DNA of 64,000 nucleotides from Gordonia sp. ABSL11-1 (GCF_030315685.1 NZ_JASXSI010000003.1:248001-312000), one strand, 5' to 3'. Counted from the first letter of the stretch, positions 15,347-24,780 are shown. Numbers and translations: made by a program. Notes: generated from the letters alone by a model not told the origin.

Positions 15347-16704
15347 CCGGGTCGCCCATTCCCGGCCTGCCGGTCGGGATCCCCGATGTGCCCGCGATGT
15401 CGCGGATGACCGTGCAGGAGATGATCAACGCCTCTCCACTCGGGCCGATCCTCGACACGCCAGTCGGTGATGTGCTCGCCGGACACGGCCTGCCGCCCCT
15501 GCCGACCCTGCCGCCTCCGGGCCCACCCCTGCCAGGTCTGCCGCCGTTGCCGCCGATCAACATCGAGATGCTGATCAAACCGATGACCGATCTGCTCGGC
15601 GGCTTCGGCACCGGTGACCTGTCGGGCGCCGACTTCGATCCGTCCGCCATCTTCCAGAGCCTGTCCAAGGTTCTCGAGACGAGCATGTCGATGAGTTCCG
15701 GTGCTGTGAAGGCACTCGACAAACTCTGGACCGGGACGGCGTCGACGGCCGCGGTGGGGAAGTCGGCCACCGCCACCGCGGACACCGCCAACGTCACCAC
15801 CCAGGGCACCGGGATGTCTTTCGACATCCAGGCAGCTGCCGGCATCGTCGGCGCGGGCCTGGCCGCGGTGCAGGCGATCATCGCCGCGACGATCGGCAAG
15901 ATCGCGACCACGATCCCGATCATCGTCACACCGGTCGGGCAGGGTCTGGCCGCCGGATTCGCCACCGAAGGACTTGCCGAGGCCACCACTCAGGTCGCGG
16001 TCACCCGAGCTCAGCTGCTGGGACCGACCGCCAAGATGACGGCGAACGGCGCCCAGGTGCCGGTCACGAACGCACCGGCACCCACGGGCGCGGCACAGTC
16101 GCCGTTCGCGGTGGCCAGCACGGTGCTCGACGGGGTGTCGCCTGCCGTGTCGTCGGCCACGGAACTGCCGTCGATGATCGCCTCACCGGTCAGCAGTATG
16201 TTGTCGTCGGCGAAGGTCGACCCGTTGACCACGGGAAGAGCCGATCCGGCGGGCAAGAACCGCGGACCGGATGGCGGCGGGCCGGGTGGCCCCAGCGGCA
16301 AGGGCGGTGCCACCGGTGGCGGGGGAGCAGTCGGCGCGATCGGCGCGGGCCCGTCCACCCCGCTCGCGCCGAGACCTTTCATGAGTCCGAGTCCGGGGAT
16401 GACCGAGCCGGCCGGTCTCGGACCGCAGCAGACGGCGCGTTCTGCGGTCACCAGTACGGGCACCGTGCCTGCGTCGATGGCACCGATGGGTGCAGCTGGA
16501 ACCGCACGCGGCGCCGGTGCGTCCAATGAAGAGCACCAGGTTCCCGACTATCTGGTGACCGAGGACAACGGACAGCGGGTCGTCGGCGATGTGCCCGACG
16601 CCGTGCCCGCCGTCATCGGATACGACGAAGACGAGGGCGAGGCGACGGCGTCGCCCGACATCGAGCTCCGGCTCGGGCCGCCGCCCGGCACCACCCAGTC
16701 CTGA
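15343..16704 (+). CDS. EspA/EspB-like secreted ESX substrate
   Basis: A 453-residue protein. Residues 30-75 are a Pro/Leu-rich repeat (LPPLPTLPPPGPPLPGLPPL); about 75-200 are helical with a WxG motif W129-T-G131 in LDKLWTG; 165-215 are hydrophobic; 300-345 are Gly-rich; the acidic C-terminus contains VPDYLVTEDNG and VPAVIGYDEDE. EspA/EspB-type substrates combine a WxG helix pair, a hydrophobic middle and a disordered tail, and need an EspC partner. The EspC-like gene directly upstream could supply the YxxxD signal to complete the bipartite motif. The GTG start overlaps that gene's TGA. Confidence 0.65.
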   Translation: MTGSPIPGLPVGIPDVPAMSRMTVQEMINASPLGPILDTPVGDVLAGHGLPPLPTLPPPGPPLPGLPPLPPINIEMLIKPMTDLLGGFGTGDLSGADFDPSAIFQSLSKVLETSMSMSSGAVKALDKLWTGTASTAAVGKSATATADTANVTTQGTGMSFDIQAAAGIVGAGLAAVQAIIAATIGKIATTIPIIVTPVGQGLAAGFATEGLAEATTQVAVTRAQLLGPTAKMTANGAQVPVTNAPAPTGAAQSPFAVASTVLDGVSPAVSSATELPSMIASPVSSMLSSAKVDPLTTGRADPAGKNRGPDGGGPGGPSGKGGATGGGGAVGAIGAGPSTPLAPRPFMSPSPGMTEPAGLGPQQTARSAVTSTGTVPASMAPMGAAGTARGAGASNEEHQVPDYLVTEDNGQRVVGDVPDAVPAVIGYDEDEGEATASPDIELRLGPPPGTTQS

Positions 16705-16743
16705 CCTGCACGACCCGACCCGCACGACCCGACGAGGAGAGTC

Positions 16744-17049
16744 ATGACCGACGCACAGCTGAATGTTGATCCCGCCGAACTGATCTCGGCGGCCGGCCGA
16801 CTCGACGCTCTGGCCGGCCGACTCGAGCGGACGCTCGGTTCGGTCGCGCCCGAACTCACCGTGCCCGCAGCGGGCCGCGACGAGGTGTCGCAGACATCTG
16901 CGGCCACGTTCACCGCCGTCGCCGAGGCGTTCACGGCGGACTCGGCCGGTGGGGTGGAGGAACTCCGCAAGATCGCCGCCGTCCTCCGTGCCCAGGCCGA
17001 CGGCTACACCCGCGGCGAGGACGAGGCGGCGGCCGGCCTCCGCGGCTGA
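16744..17049 (+). CDS. PE family protein
   Basis: A 101-residue helical protein resembling the PE domain: LNVDPAELISAAGRLDALAGRL parallels the N-terminal PE helix, and LTVPAAGRDEVSQTSAATF parallels the PE block VVPAAADEVSALTAAQF. The general secretion motif YxxxE is present at 88-92 (YTRGE). There is no long C-terminal extension. GAGGAGAG precedes the ATG. Next to it are a PPE and an EspG gene, so it should form a heterodimer with the PPE protein and be exported through a type VII system. The literal Pro-Glu is at residues 10-11 region as DPAE rather than PE. Confidence 0.7.
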   Translation: MTDAQLNVDPAELISAAGRLDALAGRLERTLGSVAPELTVPAAGRDEVSQTSAATFTAVAEAFTADSAGGVEELRKIAAVLRAQADGYTRGEDEAAAGLRG

Positions 17050-17096
17050 ATCCCATCGTCCACCGACACGACACGCACTGACGGAAGGAGAGCCAT

Positions 17097-18140
17097 ATGG
17101 CCGGATTCACCGGCGTCGTCTGGGACGCACGCAGCACGGAGCGGCTCTCCACCGAGCTGGGCGAGGGGGCGGGCGCGGGGCCGCTCACCCAGGCAGGTCT
17201 GTCCTGGTCGCATCTCGCGGCGGAGATGTCTTCGGCGGCTGCGGAATACAGCTCCATCCTGGTGGCGCTCGGAGTGCACTGGGATTCGTCGCACACGAGT
17301 GCCACCTTCGAGAAGCTGACCCGGCTCGCGGGATGGTTTGCCGAGGCGGCCGCGACCGCGGGCCGCAACGCCGTGCGGGCCGAGACACAGGCCGCAGCGG
17401 TCACCGTCGCCCGTCTGACCATGCCCGATCTCGTCGAGGTCGACATCGCGGAGAAGGCGATGCAGACCGCCACCACACTGGGCGTCATCGCCCCCGCACT
17501 CGTGGGTGCGGCCGCGCACGCCGAGCGCGCCCTGCACGATCAGCGGATGCGGGCCGCACGGGTCATGGAGACCTACGAGTCCGCAACCGAACCGGCCGCT
17601 CGCCCGTGGAAAGACGGTGCGCCGGCACCGAATTTGGTGTCGGCGGCACCTCTCGGTGCCGAACGCGCCGCGCACGAGGCGGCCGCACGTGCGGCCGCCC
17701 GTCCCACGCCGCCGATCCCTTCCGTGCCGACGCCGATGCCGGCCGGCGGCGTCTCGTTGGCCGTCGCCGCGGCGCCGGAGAAGACACGGTATGCGCCGAC
17801 GATCGTCGCCGCGGGCTCGCCGCAGGCAGCCGCATCGGCACCGGTGGCCCCGGCCGGCGCGGCAGCGGGCACGCCGTCGGGCCCGATGGCGCCGATGGCT
17901 CCCCACGGGGCTGCAGCGGCCGATCGCGTGGTCGCACGGGGGCCGGTCGCCGATGACGTCGCCGACGAGCCGGAGGCCCGAGCTGGTGCCGCCGACGACA
18001 CCGACCCGCCCACCTGGGCGGATCTCGTGACCGCGGAGAAGTCTGTGGTGCAGCATGTCTCGGAGAACGCGGCGACCCGCTCGCTCGACCCTCGCTACCT
18101 CGACGAGACCCTGTCTCTCGGCTCCGGCAAGGGGGTATGA
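17097..18140 (+). CDS. PPE family protein with atypical signature
   Basis: A 347-residue protein. Residues 1 to about 175 match the PPE fold: GAGAGPLTQAGLSWSHLAAEMSSAAAEYSSILVAL corresponds to the GPGAGPLL...W..LA.EL..AA..Y block. The canonical PPE tripeptide near residue 10 is replaced by VWDARS and the WxG by W62-D-S64. From about 175 the protein is Ala/Pro-rich and disordered, with a short ordered end TWADLVTAEKSVVQHV. It would pair with the PE protein 47 bases upstream and be held soluble by the EspG encoded 1 base downstream. AAGGAGAG lies before the ATG. Confidence 0.75.
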   Translation: MAGFTGVVWDARSTERLSTELGEGAGAGPLTQAGLSWSHLAAEMSSAAAEYSSILVALGVHWDSSHTSATFEKLTRLAGWFAEAAATAGRNAVRAETQAAAVTVARLTMPDLVEVDIAEKAMQTATTLGVIAPALVGAAAHAERALHDQRMRAARVMETYESATEPAARPWKDGAPAPNLVSAAPLGAERAAHEAAARAAARPTPPIPSVPTPMPAGGVSLAVAAAPEKTRYAPTIVAAGSPQAAASAPVAPAGAAAGTPSGPMAPMAPHGAAAADRVVARGPVADDVADEPEARAGAADDTDPPTWADLVTAEKSVVQHVSENAATRSLDPRYLDETLSLGSGKGV

Positions 18141-18141
18141 G

Positions 18142-18972
18142 ATGCGGTCGCCCACCGCTGATCGACGCGTCACCCTCGCCGCCGGGGCGCTCCGCAGACT
18201 CGGCGACGAGGCAGGGGTGCAGACGTGGCCGGTGGTGCTCGACATGTGGAGTGCGTCCGATGACGCCGACGAACTCGCCGCCGCGGAGGCGGAAGCCGAT
18301 CGTGATCTCCGCGATCTCGGTGTCGTCGAGGGCGGTGAACCGATCGCATGGATGGCCACCGCACTCCGGGTCCTCGGGGCCGCGGAACGGCAGCTGGAGA
18401 TCCGCACGATGACGTCTGCCACGTCGGAGGGCGACGTGCCTCGGATGCGTCGGGTGTGCCTGGCGCGCAACGGTCACGACCATGTGCTGGCCGCACGGGA
18501 CGGCGCCACCGTCGACGTCAGGCTCGTCGACATCAACTCGGCCGACGAGGTGGGTGGATTCGTCGCCCGAGACCTGGACTCCGGTGCACCGCCCGCATCG
18601 TTCGCGGGGTTCAGTGCGCCCGCAGACGATCTCGCCGGGCGCCTCGCCGACTGCACGTCCGCGCACCAGGCCGCGGATGCGCTGCACGCACTTGGCGCAC
18701 CCGGGTCCGACGCGGTCGTCATCGCGGCGGCGCTGATGAGCTGCCATACCCGTTCGGAGATCGTCGCGGTCTCCTGGTCCGGTGGGCTCAGTACGCAATC
18801 TTCTGGGGCACTGGCGGTCTTCGACACCGACAGGGGTCGGGTCGTCGCCAGTCCCAGCAAGTCTCCGGACGGGCGGGTGTGGACCACCCTCTCTCCGGGT
18901 GGTGGTCATCGGATCGCGCAGGCCGTCGGCCTGCTGATCGAGACCCTGCCCGAGGGACGGTGGATGCCGTGA
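18142..18972 (+). CDS. espG: EspG-like PE/PPE chaperone
   Basis: A 276-residue cytosolic protein of the EspG family, which binds the tip of PPE proteins and delivers PE/PPE dimers to the ESX membrane complex. Features: an N-terminal strand (RVTLAAGALRRLG), RDLRDLGVVEGGEP with WMATALRVLGAAERQLEIR, the central sheet DHVLAARDGATVDVRLVDI, and the C-terminal GRVVASPSKSPDGRVWTTLSPGGGHRIAQAVGLLIETLP split into the usual WTTL...R.. signature. The ATG at 18142 follows the PPE stop by one base, with AAGGGGG upstream. The locus type is inferred from the neighbouring PE and PPE genes. Confidence 0.8.
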   Translation: MRSPTADRRVTLAAGALRRLGDEAGVQTWPVVLDMWSASDDADELAAAEAEADRDLRDLGVVEGGEPIAWMATALRVLGAAERQLEIRTMTSATSEGDVPRMRRVCLARNGHDHVLAARDGATVDVRLVDINSADEVGGFVARDLDSGAPPASFAGFSAPADDLAGRLADCTSAHQAADALHALGAPGSDAVVIAAALMSCHTRSEIVAVSWSGGLSTQSSGALAVFDTDRGRVVASPSKSPDGRVWTTLSPGGGHRIAQAVGLLIETLPEGRWMP

Positions 18973-19095
18973 CCCGAGCGGGGGAACTGTCAGGGTATCT
19001 GTGCGCTCGACGCCGAGAGCACCGCGAGCGGGCCGCATCGCGCTGATACCACCGGGGCATCGCATTGCGGTGCCGTCACACAGGAGGAAACGATC

Positions 19096-19422
19096 ATGAC
19101 AAGTCCGGGTAACGGATTGAATCTCGATGTTGTTGCCGCACAAGCGTCGTCGCAGTCGATCAGTGGGATCGTCGACACGATGCGCGGTATTCTCCGGCAG
19201 GTGCAGGGCTCTGCCGACAGCGGTATGGCGACCTGGGGCGGATCGGCCGCCAAGTCGTACAACACCACGCAGACGGACTGGAGCGCCACCGCGGCGAAGC
19301 TCCAGGCCGCGCTCGACGAGATCGAGGGCAAGCTGACCACCGGTTTCAAGGGGTACGCCGAGCACGACGACGACCTCGCGCAGTCGATCTCGGCCAGCAC
19401 CGGCGGCCACCTCACCCTCTGA
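19096..19422 (+). CDS. EsxB/CFP-10-like WXG100 protein
   Basis: A 108-residue WXG100 protein: two helices joined by the turn W47-G-G49 and a C-terminal YxxxD signal, Y87-A-E-H-D91. This WXG plus YxxxD arrangement marks the CFP-10-side partner that carries the secretion signal. AGGAGG lies 8 bases before the ATG. It pairs with the next gene, 31 bases downstream, in the classical esxB-esxA order. Exported as a heterodimer by a type VII machine not encoded in this window. Confidence 0.88.
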   Translation: MTSPGNGLNLDVVAAQASSQSISGIVDTMRGILRQVQGSADSGMATWGGSAAKSYNTTQTDWSATAAKLQAALDEIEGKLTTGFKGYAEHDDDLAQSISASTGGHLTL

Positions 19423-19453
19423 CATCGCCTCACCCACCTCACAAGGAGTTCTC

Positions 19454-19750
19454 ATGTCTGATCCCATCAAGTACGACTTCGCCGGCCTCGACACCCTCTC
19501 GGGTGACCTGAACAGGCACTTCGCCGCCCTCGGCAACCTGGCCGACCAGCTCAAGAGCGAGGTCAACAAGCTCAGCGGCAACTGGACCTCCCCAGAAGGT
19601 GCCGAGGGGTACCGCGTCGCCCAGGCGCATTGGGACAAGCTGTACGAGGAGGCCCGCATGCAGCTCGGCAGCCTCGGCAAGGGTGTCGCGAACGCATCGG
19701 ACCGGATGTTCCACGCTGACAAAGCGGTCGGGGTGAGCTTTCACGGCTGA
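19454..19750 (+). CDS. EsxA/ESAT-6-like WXG100 protein with WTS turn
   Basis: A 98-residue helical-hairpin protein, the ESAT-6-side partner of the preceding gene. The WXG turn is W44-T-S46, so the glycine is lost. N-terminal SDPIKYDFAGLDTLSGDLNRHF and the second helix AQAHWDKLYEEARMQLGSLGKGV fit the family. No YxxxD is present, as usual for EsxA-type proteins. AAGGAG precedes the ATG. It is the last gene before a strong terminator. Confidence 0.85.
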   Translation: MSDPIKYDFAGLDTLSGDLNRHFAALGNLADQLKSEVNKLSGNWTSPEGAEGYRVAQAHWDKLYEEARMQLGSLGKGVANASDRMFHADKAVGVSFHG

Positions 19751-19760
19751 CCGTACGTCG

Positions 19761-19800
19761 ACGAGAGCCCACCTGATCCGAGCGGTCAGGTGGGTCTCGT
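19761..19800 (+). terminator. terminator hairpin after the Esx pair
   Basis: CCCACCTGA (19768-19776) pairs with TCAGGTGGG (19786-19794), and ACGAGA (19761-19766) with TCTCGT (19795-19800) across a single bulged G, giving a 15-bp stem and 9-base loop. Confidence 0.75.
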
Positions 19801-19956
19801 CGTCTCCGGGACAGAGGACCGCGACGATCCGAACCGCCAATCACACCGCGCGTCACCGGGGCGTGGACTAGCGTAGGGGATCGCTTCACCAGACGTTCGT
19901 GACGAGCGAGTCGGGCAGCGATCCTGTCACCGGCTCGGATAGGGGAGGTCCGCCGG

Positions 19957-21477
19957 ATGGCAAATCCGCTCACCCGCAGGAAATCCATCGAGCAGTCGAT
20001 GGCCGATACTGACGAGCCCGAACACAGTCTCCGCAAAGAACTGTCGGCGTGGAATCTGATCGTCTTCGGTGTGTCGGTGGTGATCGGCGCCGGCATCTTC
20101 ACGATCACCGCGTCGACCGCCGGCAACAAGGCCGGACCTGCGATCTCCGTGTCGTTCATCATGGCCGCGATCGCGTGTGCCCTCGCCGCGCTCTGCTATG
20201 CCGAGTTCGCGTCGACCGTCCCGGTCGCCGGGTCGGCCTACACGTTCGGATACGCCACGTTCGGCGAGTTCCTCGCCTGGATTCTCGGCTGGGACCTGAT
20301 CCTGGAGTTCGCGGTCGGCGCCGCCGTCGTCGCCAAGGGGTGGTCGAGTTACCTGGGCAGCGTGTTCGGTTTCGCCGGTGGCACGGCGGAGATAGCGGGA
20401 CGTGACGTCGACTGGGGCGCCATCGTGATCATCGCCGTGGTCACGACGCTCCTCGTTCTCGGAACGCGGCTGTCGTCCCAGGTCTCGGCCGTGATCACGG
20501 CGATCAAGGTCGCGGTGGTCCTGCTGGTCATCATCGTCGGCTTCTTCTACATCAAGGCCGACAACTACACCCCGTTCGTGCCGCCGTCCGAGACCGGCGC
20601 GGGCACGGAGAAGTCGGTCGACTCGACGCTGTTCTCGCTGGTCACCGGTGGTGGCGACAGCGCCTACGGTTGGTATGGCGTGCTCGCCGCGGCATCGATC
20701 GTGTTCTTCGCCTTCATCGGCTTCGACGTGGTCGCGACCACGGCCGAGGAGACCCGCAACCCCAAGCGCGACGTTCCTCGCGGCATCCTCGGCTCGCTGG
20801 CGATCGTCACTGTGCTGTACGTGCTCGTCACGATCGTGGTCACCGGCATGGTCAACTACAAGCAGTTGGCCACGGGCGACGACGGCGACTCCAAGAACCT
20901 CGCCGACGCGTTCGCTCTCAACGGGGTGACCTGGGCGGAGAAGATCATCGCGATCGGCGCACTCGCGGGTCTGACGACTGTCGTCATGGTCCTCATGCTG
21001 GGCCAGTCGCGTGTGCTCTTCGCGATGTGCCGAGACGGCCTTCTGCCCCGTTCGATGTCGAAGACCAGTGAGCGTTTCGGTACGCCCGCCCGACTGACGA
21101 TCCTCATCGGTGTGGTCGTCGCCGTCGTCGCGGGCTTCTTCCCGATCGACAAGCTCGAGGAGATGGTGAACGTCGGAACGCTGTTCGCGTTCGTCGTCGT
21201 CGCGGCCGGCGTCCTGGTGTTGCGGAAGTCGCGGCCAGACCTCGAGCGCGGTTTCACCGTTCCCGGCGGCCCGATCATCCCGGTGCTGGCCATCATCGCC
21301 TGCGTGTGGCTGATGCTGAACCTGTCGGCGCTCACCTGGATCCGATTCGTCATCTGGATGGTGATCGGCGTGGCCGTCTACTTCCTGTACAGCCAACGGC
21401 ATTCGATGGTCGGGAAGCGCGAACGCGGCGAGGTCGCCGACACCGTCGCGGCCGCGGACTCACCACCGGAACGCTGA
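19957..21477 (+). CDS. APC superfamily amino-acid permease
   Basis: A 506-residue transporter with about 12 membrane helices. Helix 1 has the substrate-backbone motif GVSVVIGAGIFTITA, helix 3 the block PVAGSAYTFGYATFGEFLAWILGWDLILEF, and helix 6 IVFFAFIGFDVVATTAEETRNPKRDVPRGI, the typical APC signature. The CAT-type (cationic amino acid) subfamily is most similar by these motifs. GGGGAGG precedes the ATG. It is alone between the Esx terminator and sahH. Confidence 0.88.
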   Translation: MANPLTRRKSIEQSMADTDEPEHSLRKELSAWNLIVFGVSVVIGAGIFTITASTAGNKAGPAISVSFIMAAIACALAALCYAEFASTVPVAGSAYTFGYATFGEFLAWILGWDLILEFAVGAAVVAKGWSSYLGSVFGFAGGTAEIAGRDVDWGAIVIIAVVTTLLVLGTRLSSQVSAVITAIKVAVVLLVIIVGFFYIKADNYTPFVPPSETGAGTEKSVDSTLFSLVTGGGDSAYGWYGVLAAASIVFFAFIGFDVVATTAEETRNPKRDVPRGILGSLAIVTVLYVLVTIVVTGMVNYKQLATGDDGDSKNLADAFALNGVTWAEKIIAIGALAGLTTVVMVLMLGQSRVLFAMCRDGLLPRSMSKTSERFGTPARLTILIGVVVAVVAGFFPIDKLEEMVNVGTLFAFVVVAAGVLVLRKSRPDLERGFTVPGGPIIPVLAIIACVWLMLNLSALTWIRFVIWMVIGVAVYFLYSQRHSMVGKRERGEVADTVAAADSPPER

Positions 21478-21595
21478 CCCTCCTCGGCCATCGGCGATCG
21501 GGTGGGAGCCTGCGCAGCGGGGTCCGATAGCCTGAGTCGAACGCTTTCCGCGCTGGAAGAATGACAGCGCCCGACGCGAACGACAAGGGGATCAG

Positions 21596-23062
21596 ATGAC
21601 GACTGCGCAGGCTCTGCAGGCCGACAGCCGCAACGGGATCGACTTCAAGGTGGCCGACCTGTCCCTCGCGGACTTCGGCCGCAAGGAGATCGAACTGGCC
21701 GAGCACGAGATGCCCGGCCTGATGTCCCTGCGGCGTGAGTACGCGGATGTGCTGCCGCTGAAGGGCGCTCGTATCTCCGGGTCGCTGCACATGACCGTGC
21801 AGACCGCGGTGCTCATCGAGACCCTCGTCGCGCTCGGTGCCGAGGTGCGCTGGGCGTCCTGCAACATCTTCTCGACCCAGGATCATGCTGCCGCGGCGAT
21901 CGTCGTCGGTCCGCACGGCACGCCGGACGAGCCGAAGGGCGTACCGGTCTTCGCCTGGAAGGGTGAGTCGCTCGAGGAGTACTGGTGGGCGGCCGAGCAG
22001 ATGCTGACCTGGCCGGGCGAGCCCGCCAACATGATCCTCGACGACGGCGGCGACGCGACCATGTTGGTCCTGCGTGGCGCCGAGTTCGAGAAGGCGGGCG
22101 TCGTGCCGCCCGCCGACGACGATCACCCGGCCGAGTACAAGGTGTTCCTGGAGCTCCTACGCGCCGGGTTCGAGGCGGACAAGACCAAGTGGACGACGGT
22201 GTCGGAGTCGGTGCAGGGCGTGACCGAGGAGACCACCACCGGGGTGCTGCGGCTGTATCAGTTCGCCGCTGCGGGTGAGCTCACCTTCCCGGCGATCAAC
22301 GTCAACGACTCGGTCACGAAGTCGAAGTTCGACAACAAGTACGGCACGCGGCACTCGCTGATCGACGGCATCAACCGCGGCACCGACGTCCTCATCGGCG
22401 GCAAGAAGGTGCTGATCTGCGGGTACGGCGACGTCGGGAAGGGCTGTGCGGAGTCGCTGGCCGGGCAGGGCGCGCGTGTTCAGGTCACCGAGATCGACCC
22501 GATCAATGCGCTGCAGGCACTGATGGACGGATTCGACGTCGTCACCGTCGAGCAGGCGATCGGTGACGCCGACATCGTGATCACCTCCACCGGCAACCTC
22601 GGGATCATCACGCTCGCGCACATGAAGCAGATGAAGAACCAGGCGATCCTCGGCAACATCGGTCACTTCGACAACGAGATCGACATGGCCGGCCTGGAGA
22701 ATTCCGGTGCCAAGCGGATCACCATCAAGCCGCAGGTCGATCAGTGGATCTTCGACAGCGGCAAGTCGATCATCGTCCTGTCCGAAGGTCGCCTGCTCAA
22801 TCTGGGCAACGCGACCGGGCACCCGTCGTTCGTGATGAGCAACAGCTTCTCGAACCAGGTGATCGCGCAGATCGAGCTGTGGACCAAGAAGGACGAGTAC
22901 GACAACGAGGTCTACCGGCTGCCGAAGCATCTCGACGAGAAAGTGGCCCGCATCCACGTCGAGGCACTTGGTGGCACCCTGACGAAGCTCACCAAGGAGC
23001 AGGCCGAGTACATCAACGTCGACGTCGAGGGCCCCTACAAGCCCGAGCACTACCGCTACTGA
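21596..23062 (+). CDS. ahcY: adenosylhomocysteinase
   Basis: A 488-residue S-adenosylhomocysteine hydrolase, which splits SAH to homocysteine and adenosine in the methionine cycle. Seen: [48 protein letters not shown], the NAD-binding glycine motif [16 protein letters not shown], and the C-terminal [24 protein letters not shown] that reaches into the partner's NAD site. The extra segment around 150-190 ([22 protein letters not shown]) is the insertion present in bacterial long forms. AAGGGGATCAG precedes the ATG. In M. tuberculosis this is Rv3248c, in the same position relative to tmk and mtrA. Confidence 0.97.
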   Translation: MTTAQALQADSRNGIDFKVADLSLADFGRKEIELAEHEMPGLMSLRREYADVLPLKGARISGSLHMTVQTAVLIETLVALGAEVRWASCNIFSTQDHAAAAIVVGPHGTPDEPKGVPVFAWKGESLEEYWWAAEQMLTWPGEPANMILDDGGDATMLVLRGAEFEKAGVVPPADDDHPAEYKVFLELLRAGFEADKTKWTTVSESVQGVTEETTTGVLRLYQFAAAGELTFPAINVNDSVTKSKFDNKYGTRHSLIDGINRGTDVLIGGKKVLICGYGDVGKGCAESLAGQGARVQVTEIDPINALQALMDGFDVVTVEQAIGDADIVITSTGNLGIITLAHMKQMKNQAILGNIGHFDNEIDMAGLENSGAKRITIKPQVDQWIFDSGKSIIVLSEGRLLNLGNATGHPSFVMSNSFSNQVIAQIELWTKKDEYDNEVYRLPKHLDEKVARIHVEALGGTLTKLTKEQAEYINVDVEGPYKPEHYRY

Positions 23063-23067
23063 GGTAT

Positions 23068-23106
23068 CCGACGTCGGGTCGCCCGAGACCGGTGACCCGA
23101 CGTCGG
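23068..23106 (+). terminator. terminator hairpin after ahcY
   Basis: CCGACGTCGGGTC (23068-23080) and GACCCGACGTCGG (23094-23106) form a perfect 13-bp stem with a 13-base loop, just after the ahcY stop and before the convergent gene. Confidence 0.75.
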
Positions 23107-23175
23107 TGACCCGACGCGAGGGGGGACGGACCGAGCGAGGCCGAGTCTGAGGAACGACCCACCGACCCCGCGAAC

Positions 23176-24069
23176 CTACGTCCCGATATCCGGTTCGGAA
23201 CCCGGGCACACGAACCAGACGCCGTTTTCTCGGGCGAAGTTCTCCTCGTTCTGCTTGGTGGTCGACCGTTGGTTGCCGAGTTCGACATGGGTGCTCACCT
23301 TGGATTCGGCGGTGTCCCCGGTGATGGTGACCTGGGACAGGTCCTCGAGGACGACGTTGCCGGTGATGTCGAGGGGTTTGGTGACCTGAGGTCGGACCGA
23401 ACTGCAGACAGCGGCTTGGATGCGGCTGACGTCACGTGAGTTGACCGCGTCGACGAAGGCCTGCATGGCGGTCCGGATGGCGCTGACGTCGGACTGGCTC
23501 GGCCGTGACTGGCCGGTGTCGGGATCCGGTGTCGAGCGCAACGTCGTTGTCGGAGCGACCAGTTCGTCGTCGGACGGGCCGCCGGACTGGATACCGACGG
23601 TGATGATCAACGCGGCGATGGCGACGACGGCGACCACTCCGCCGACGACGGCCGCGATCACCCCACCGTTGCCTCGCGGTGGTCGTGGCGGCGGGTAGGG
23701 CAGAGGAGGGGAACCGGGGAACGGGCCACCGGGTGGGAACGGGGGCTGGCCGGGTGGGAACGGGGGCTGGCCGGGTCGCTGGAAGTTGCCGGGTGACGGC
23801 GCGAAAGGCTGCTGCCCGTAGGGCTGCTGCGGATTGGGCTGCTGCGGATTGGGATACTGCGGTGATTGCGGTCCCGGATAGGTGGGCTGCTGCCCCGGAT
23901 GCGGCTGCTGCCCCGGAAATGACTGCGGATAGGACTGCTGGGGCGCTGCAGACTGCCCGGGATTCTGCGACCCCGCATGCGGCGGCGGGTTCTGGGGTCC
24001 GCCGGGACCGGGCTCCGGGCCGGGCGGATACGACGATGCACCGCCGCCAGGTGGTGGCTGTTGGGTCAT
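23176..24069 (-). CDS. Pro/Gln-rich membrane-anchored protein with a DUF4878-like domain
   Basis: A 297-residue protein. Residues 1 to about 135 are Pro/Gln/Gly/Tyr-rich repeats (PGQQPHPGQQP, PNPQQPNPQQPYGQQP, PPFPPGQPPFPPGGPFPG), disordered and cytoplasmic. One membrane helix follows (GGVIAAVVGGVVAVVAIAALIITV, about 138-162). The extracellular part (about 195-297) has AMQAFVDAVNSRDVSRIQAAVCSS, VTITGDTAESKVSTHVELGN and NGVWFVCPGSEP, a pattern of the DUF4878/lumazine-binding-like fold seen in many actinobacterial envelope proteins. It lies downstream of tmk in the same direction. Function unknown. Confidence 0.75.
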   Translation of the reverse strand: MTQQPPPGGGASSYPPGPEPGPGGPQNPPPHAGSQNPGQSAAPQQSYPQSFPGQQPHPGQQPTYPGPQSPQYPNPQQPNPQQPYGQQPFAPSPGNFQRPGQPPFPPGQPPFPPGGPFPGSPPLPYPPPRPPRGNGGVIAAVVGGVVAVVAIAALIITVGIQSGGPSDDELVAPTTTLRSTPDPDTGQSRPSQSDVSAIRTAMQAFVDAVNSRDVSRIQAAVCSSVRPQVTKPLDITGNVVLEDLSQVTITGDTAESKVSTHVELGNQRSTTKQNEENFARENGVWFVCPGSEPDIGT

Positions 24070-24137
24070 TCGGCGTGTCCTTCCCGCGATGGGGCGTGTT
24101 TCAGGCTATCGAAATCCCAGGTGTTCGGCACAGGCGG

Positions 24138-24773
24138 TCATTCGGGCGACAGATGCCGTGCCAGCTCGGGGATGGGGGTGTCGGCCGTGGACAGCCAGGG
24201 GGACATCCAATTCGTCTGCGCCAGCTGTCGATACACCGCATCGACACGCAGTTGGAGGTCGCGATCGCGCTCGTACAGGTCACGCTGACGGGCGTCGTCG
24301 AGCGCCGCACGACGTTCGGCCCGGCCCATCGCGACCTCCGGCGCCACACCGAGGAGCATGTGCCGGTCGGGTACCGGCAACTCGAACCGGCCGAACTCGA
24401 GGTCGCGCACCCAGGCGACGACCTCGCCGTCGGCACCCTGGCCCAGCCGGGCGGCGTTGTAGGCGGCGTTGGATGCGACGTACCGGTCGAGGACCACGAT
24501 GTCGTTCTCCACGACGGCTTTCCGGATCTCGTCCGCGGCGCCCGCCCGGTCGAGTGCGAACATCACCGCCATCGCATAGACGCTCTCACGGAGGTCGCCG
24601 TGCCGACCGTGCAGGGCCTCGGACGCGATGTCAGCGGTGACCGAGGCGCCGTAACGCGGAAAGGTCAGCGTCCACACTCGTTTTCCGTTGTCCCGCCAGT
24701 GGTCCACGAGCGCGGACACCAGCGTGTTCTTGCCCGCACCGTCGAGTCCCTCGACTGCTATGAGTTGGCCCAC
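24138..24773 (-). CDS. tmk: thymidylate kinase
   Basis: A 211-residue dTMP kinase, making dTDP for DNA synthesis. Seen: the P-loop LIAVEGLDGAGKNTL, TLTFPRYGASVTADIASEALHGRHGDL, YAMAVMFALDRAGA, and VVLDRYVASNAAYNAARLG, the mycobacterial-type DRYVxSNxAY motif; the LID region is QRDLYERDRDLQ. I chose the GTG at 24771-24773 because homology begins there and TACCAT lies 7 bases upstream, consistent with a leaderless message. It diverges from mtrA across 142 bp. Confidence 0.93.
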   Translation of the reverse strand: MGQLIAVEGLDGAGKNTLVSALVDHWRDNGKRVWTLTFPRYGASVTADIASEALHGRHGDLRESVYAMAVMFALDRAGAADEIRKAVVENDIVVLDRYVASNAAYNAARLGQGADGEVVAWVRDLEFGRFELPVPDRHMLLGVAPEVAMGRAERRAALDDARQRDLYERDRDLQLRVDAVYRQLAQTNWMSPWLSTADTPIPELARHLSPE

Positions 24774-24780
24774 GAGGGCG

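Noticed and set aside
21478..21595. Possible SAH riboswitch upstream of ahcY
   Set aside because: The leader is short (under 120 bases) and shows no recognisable conserved riboswitch core.
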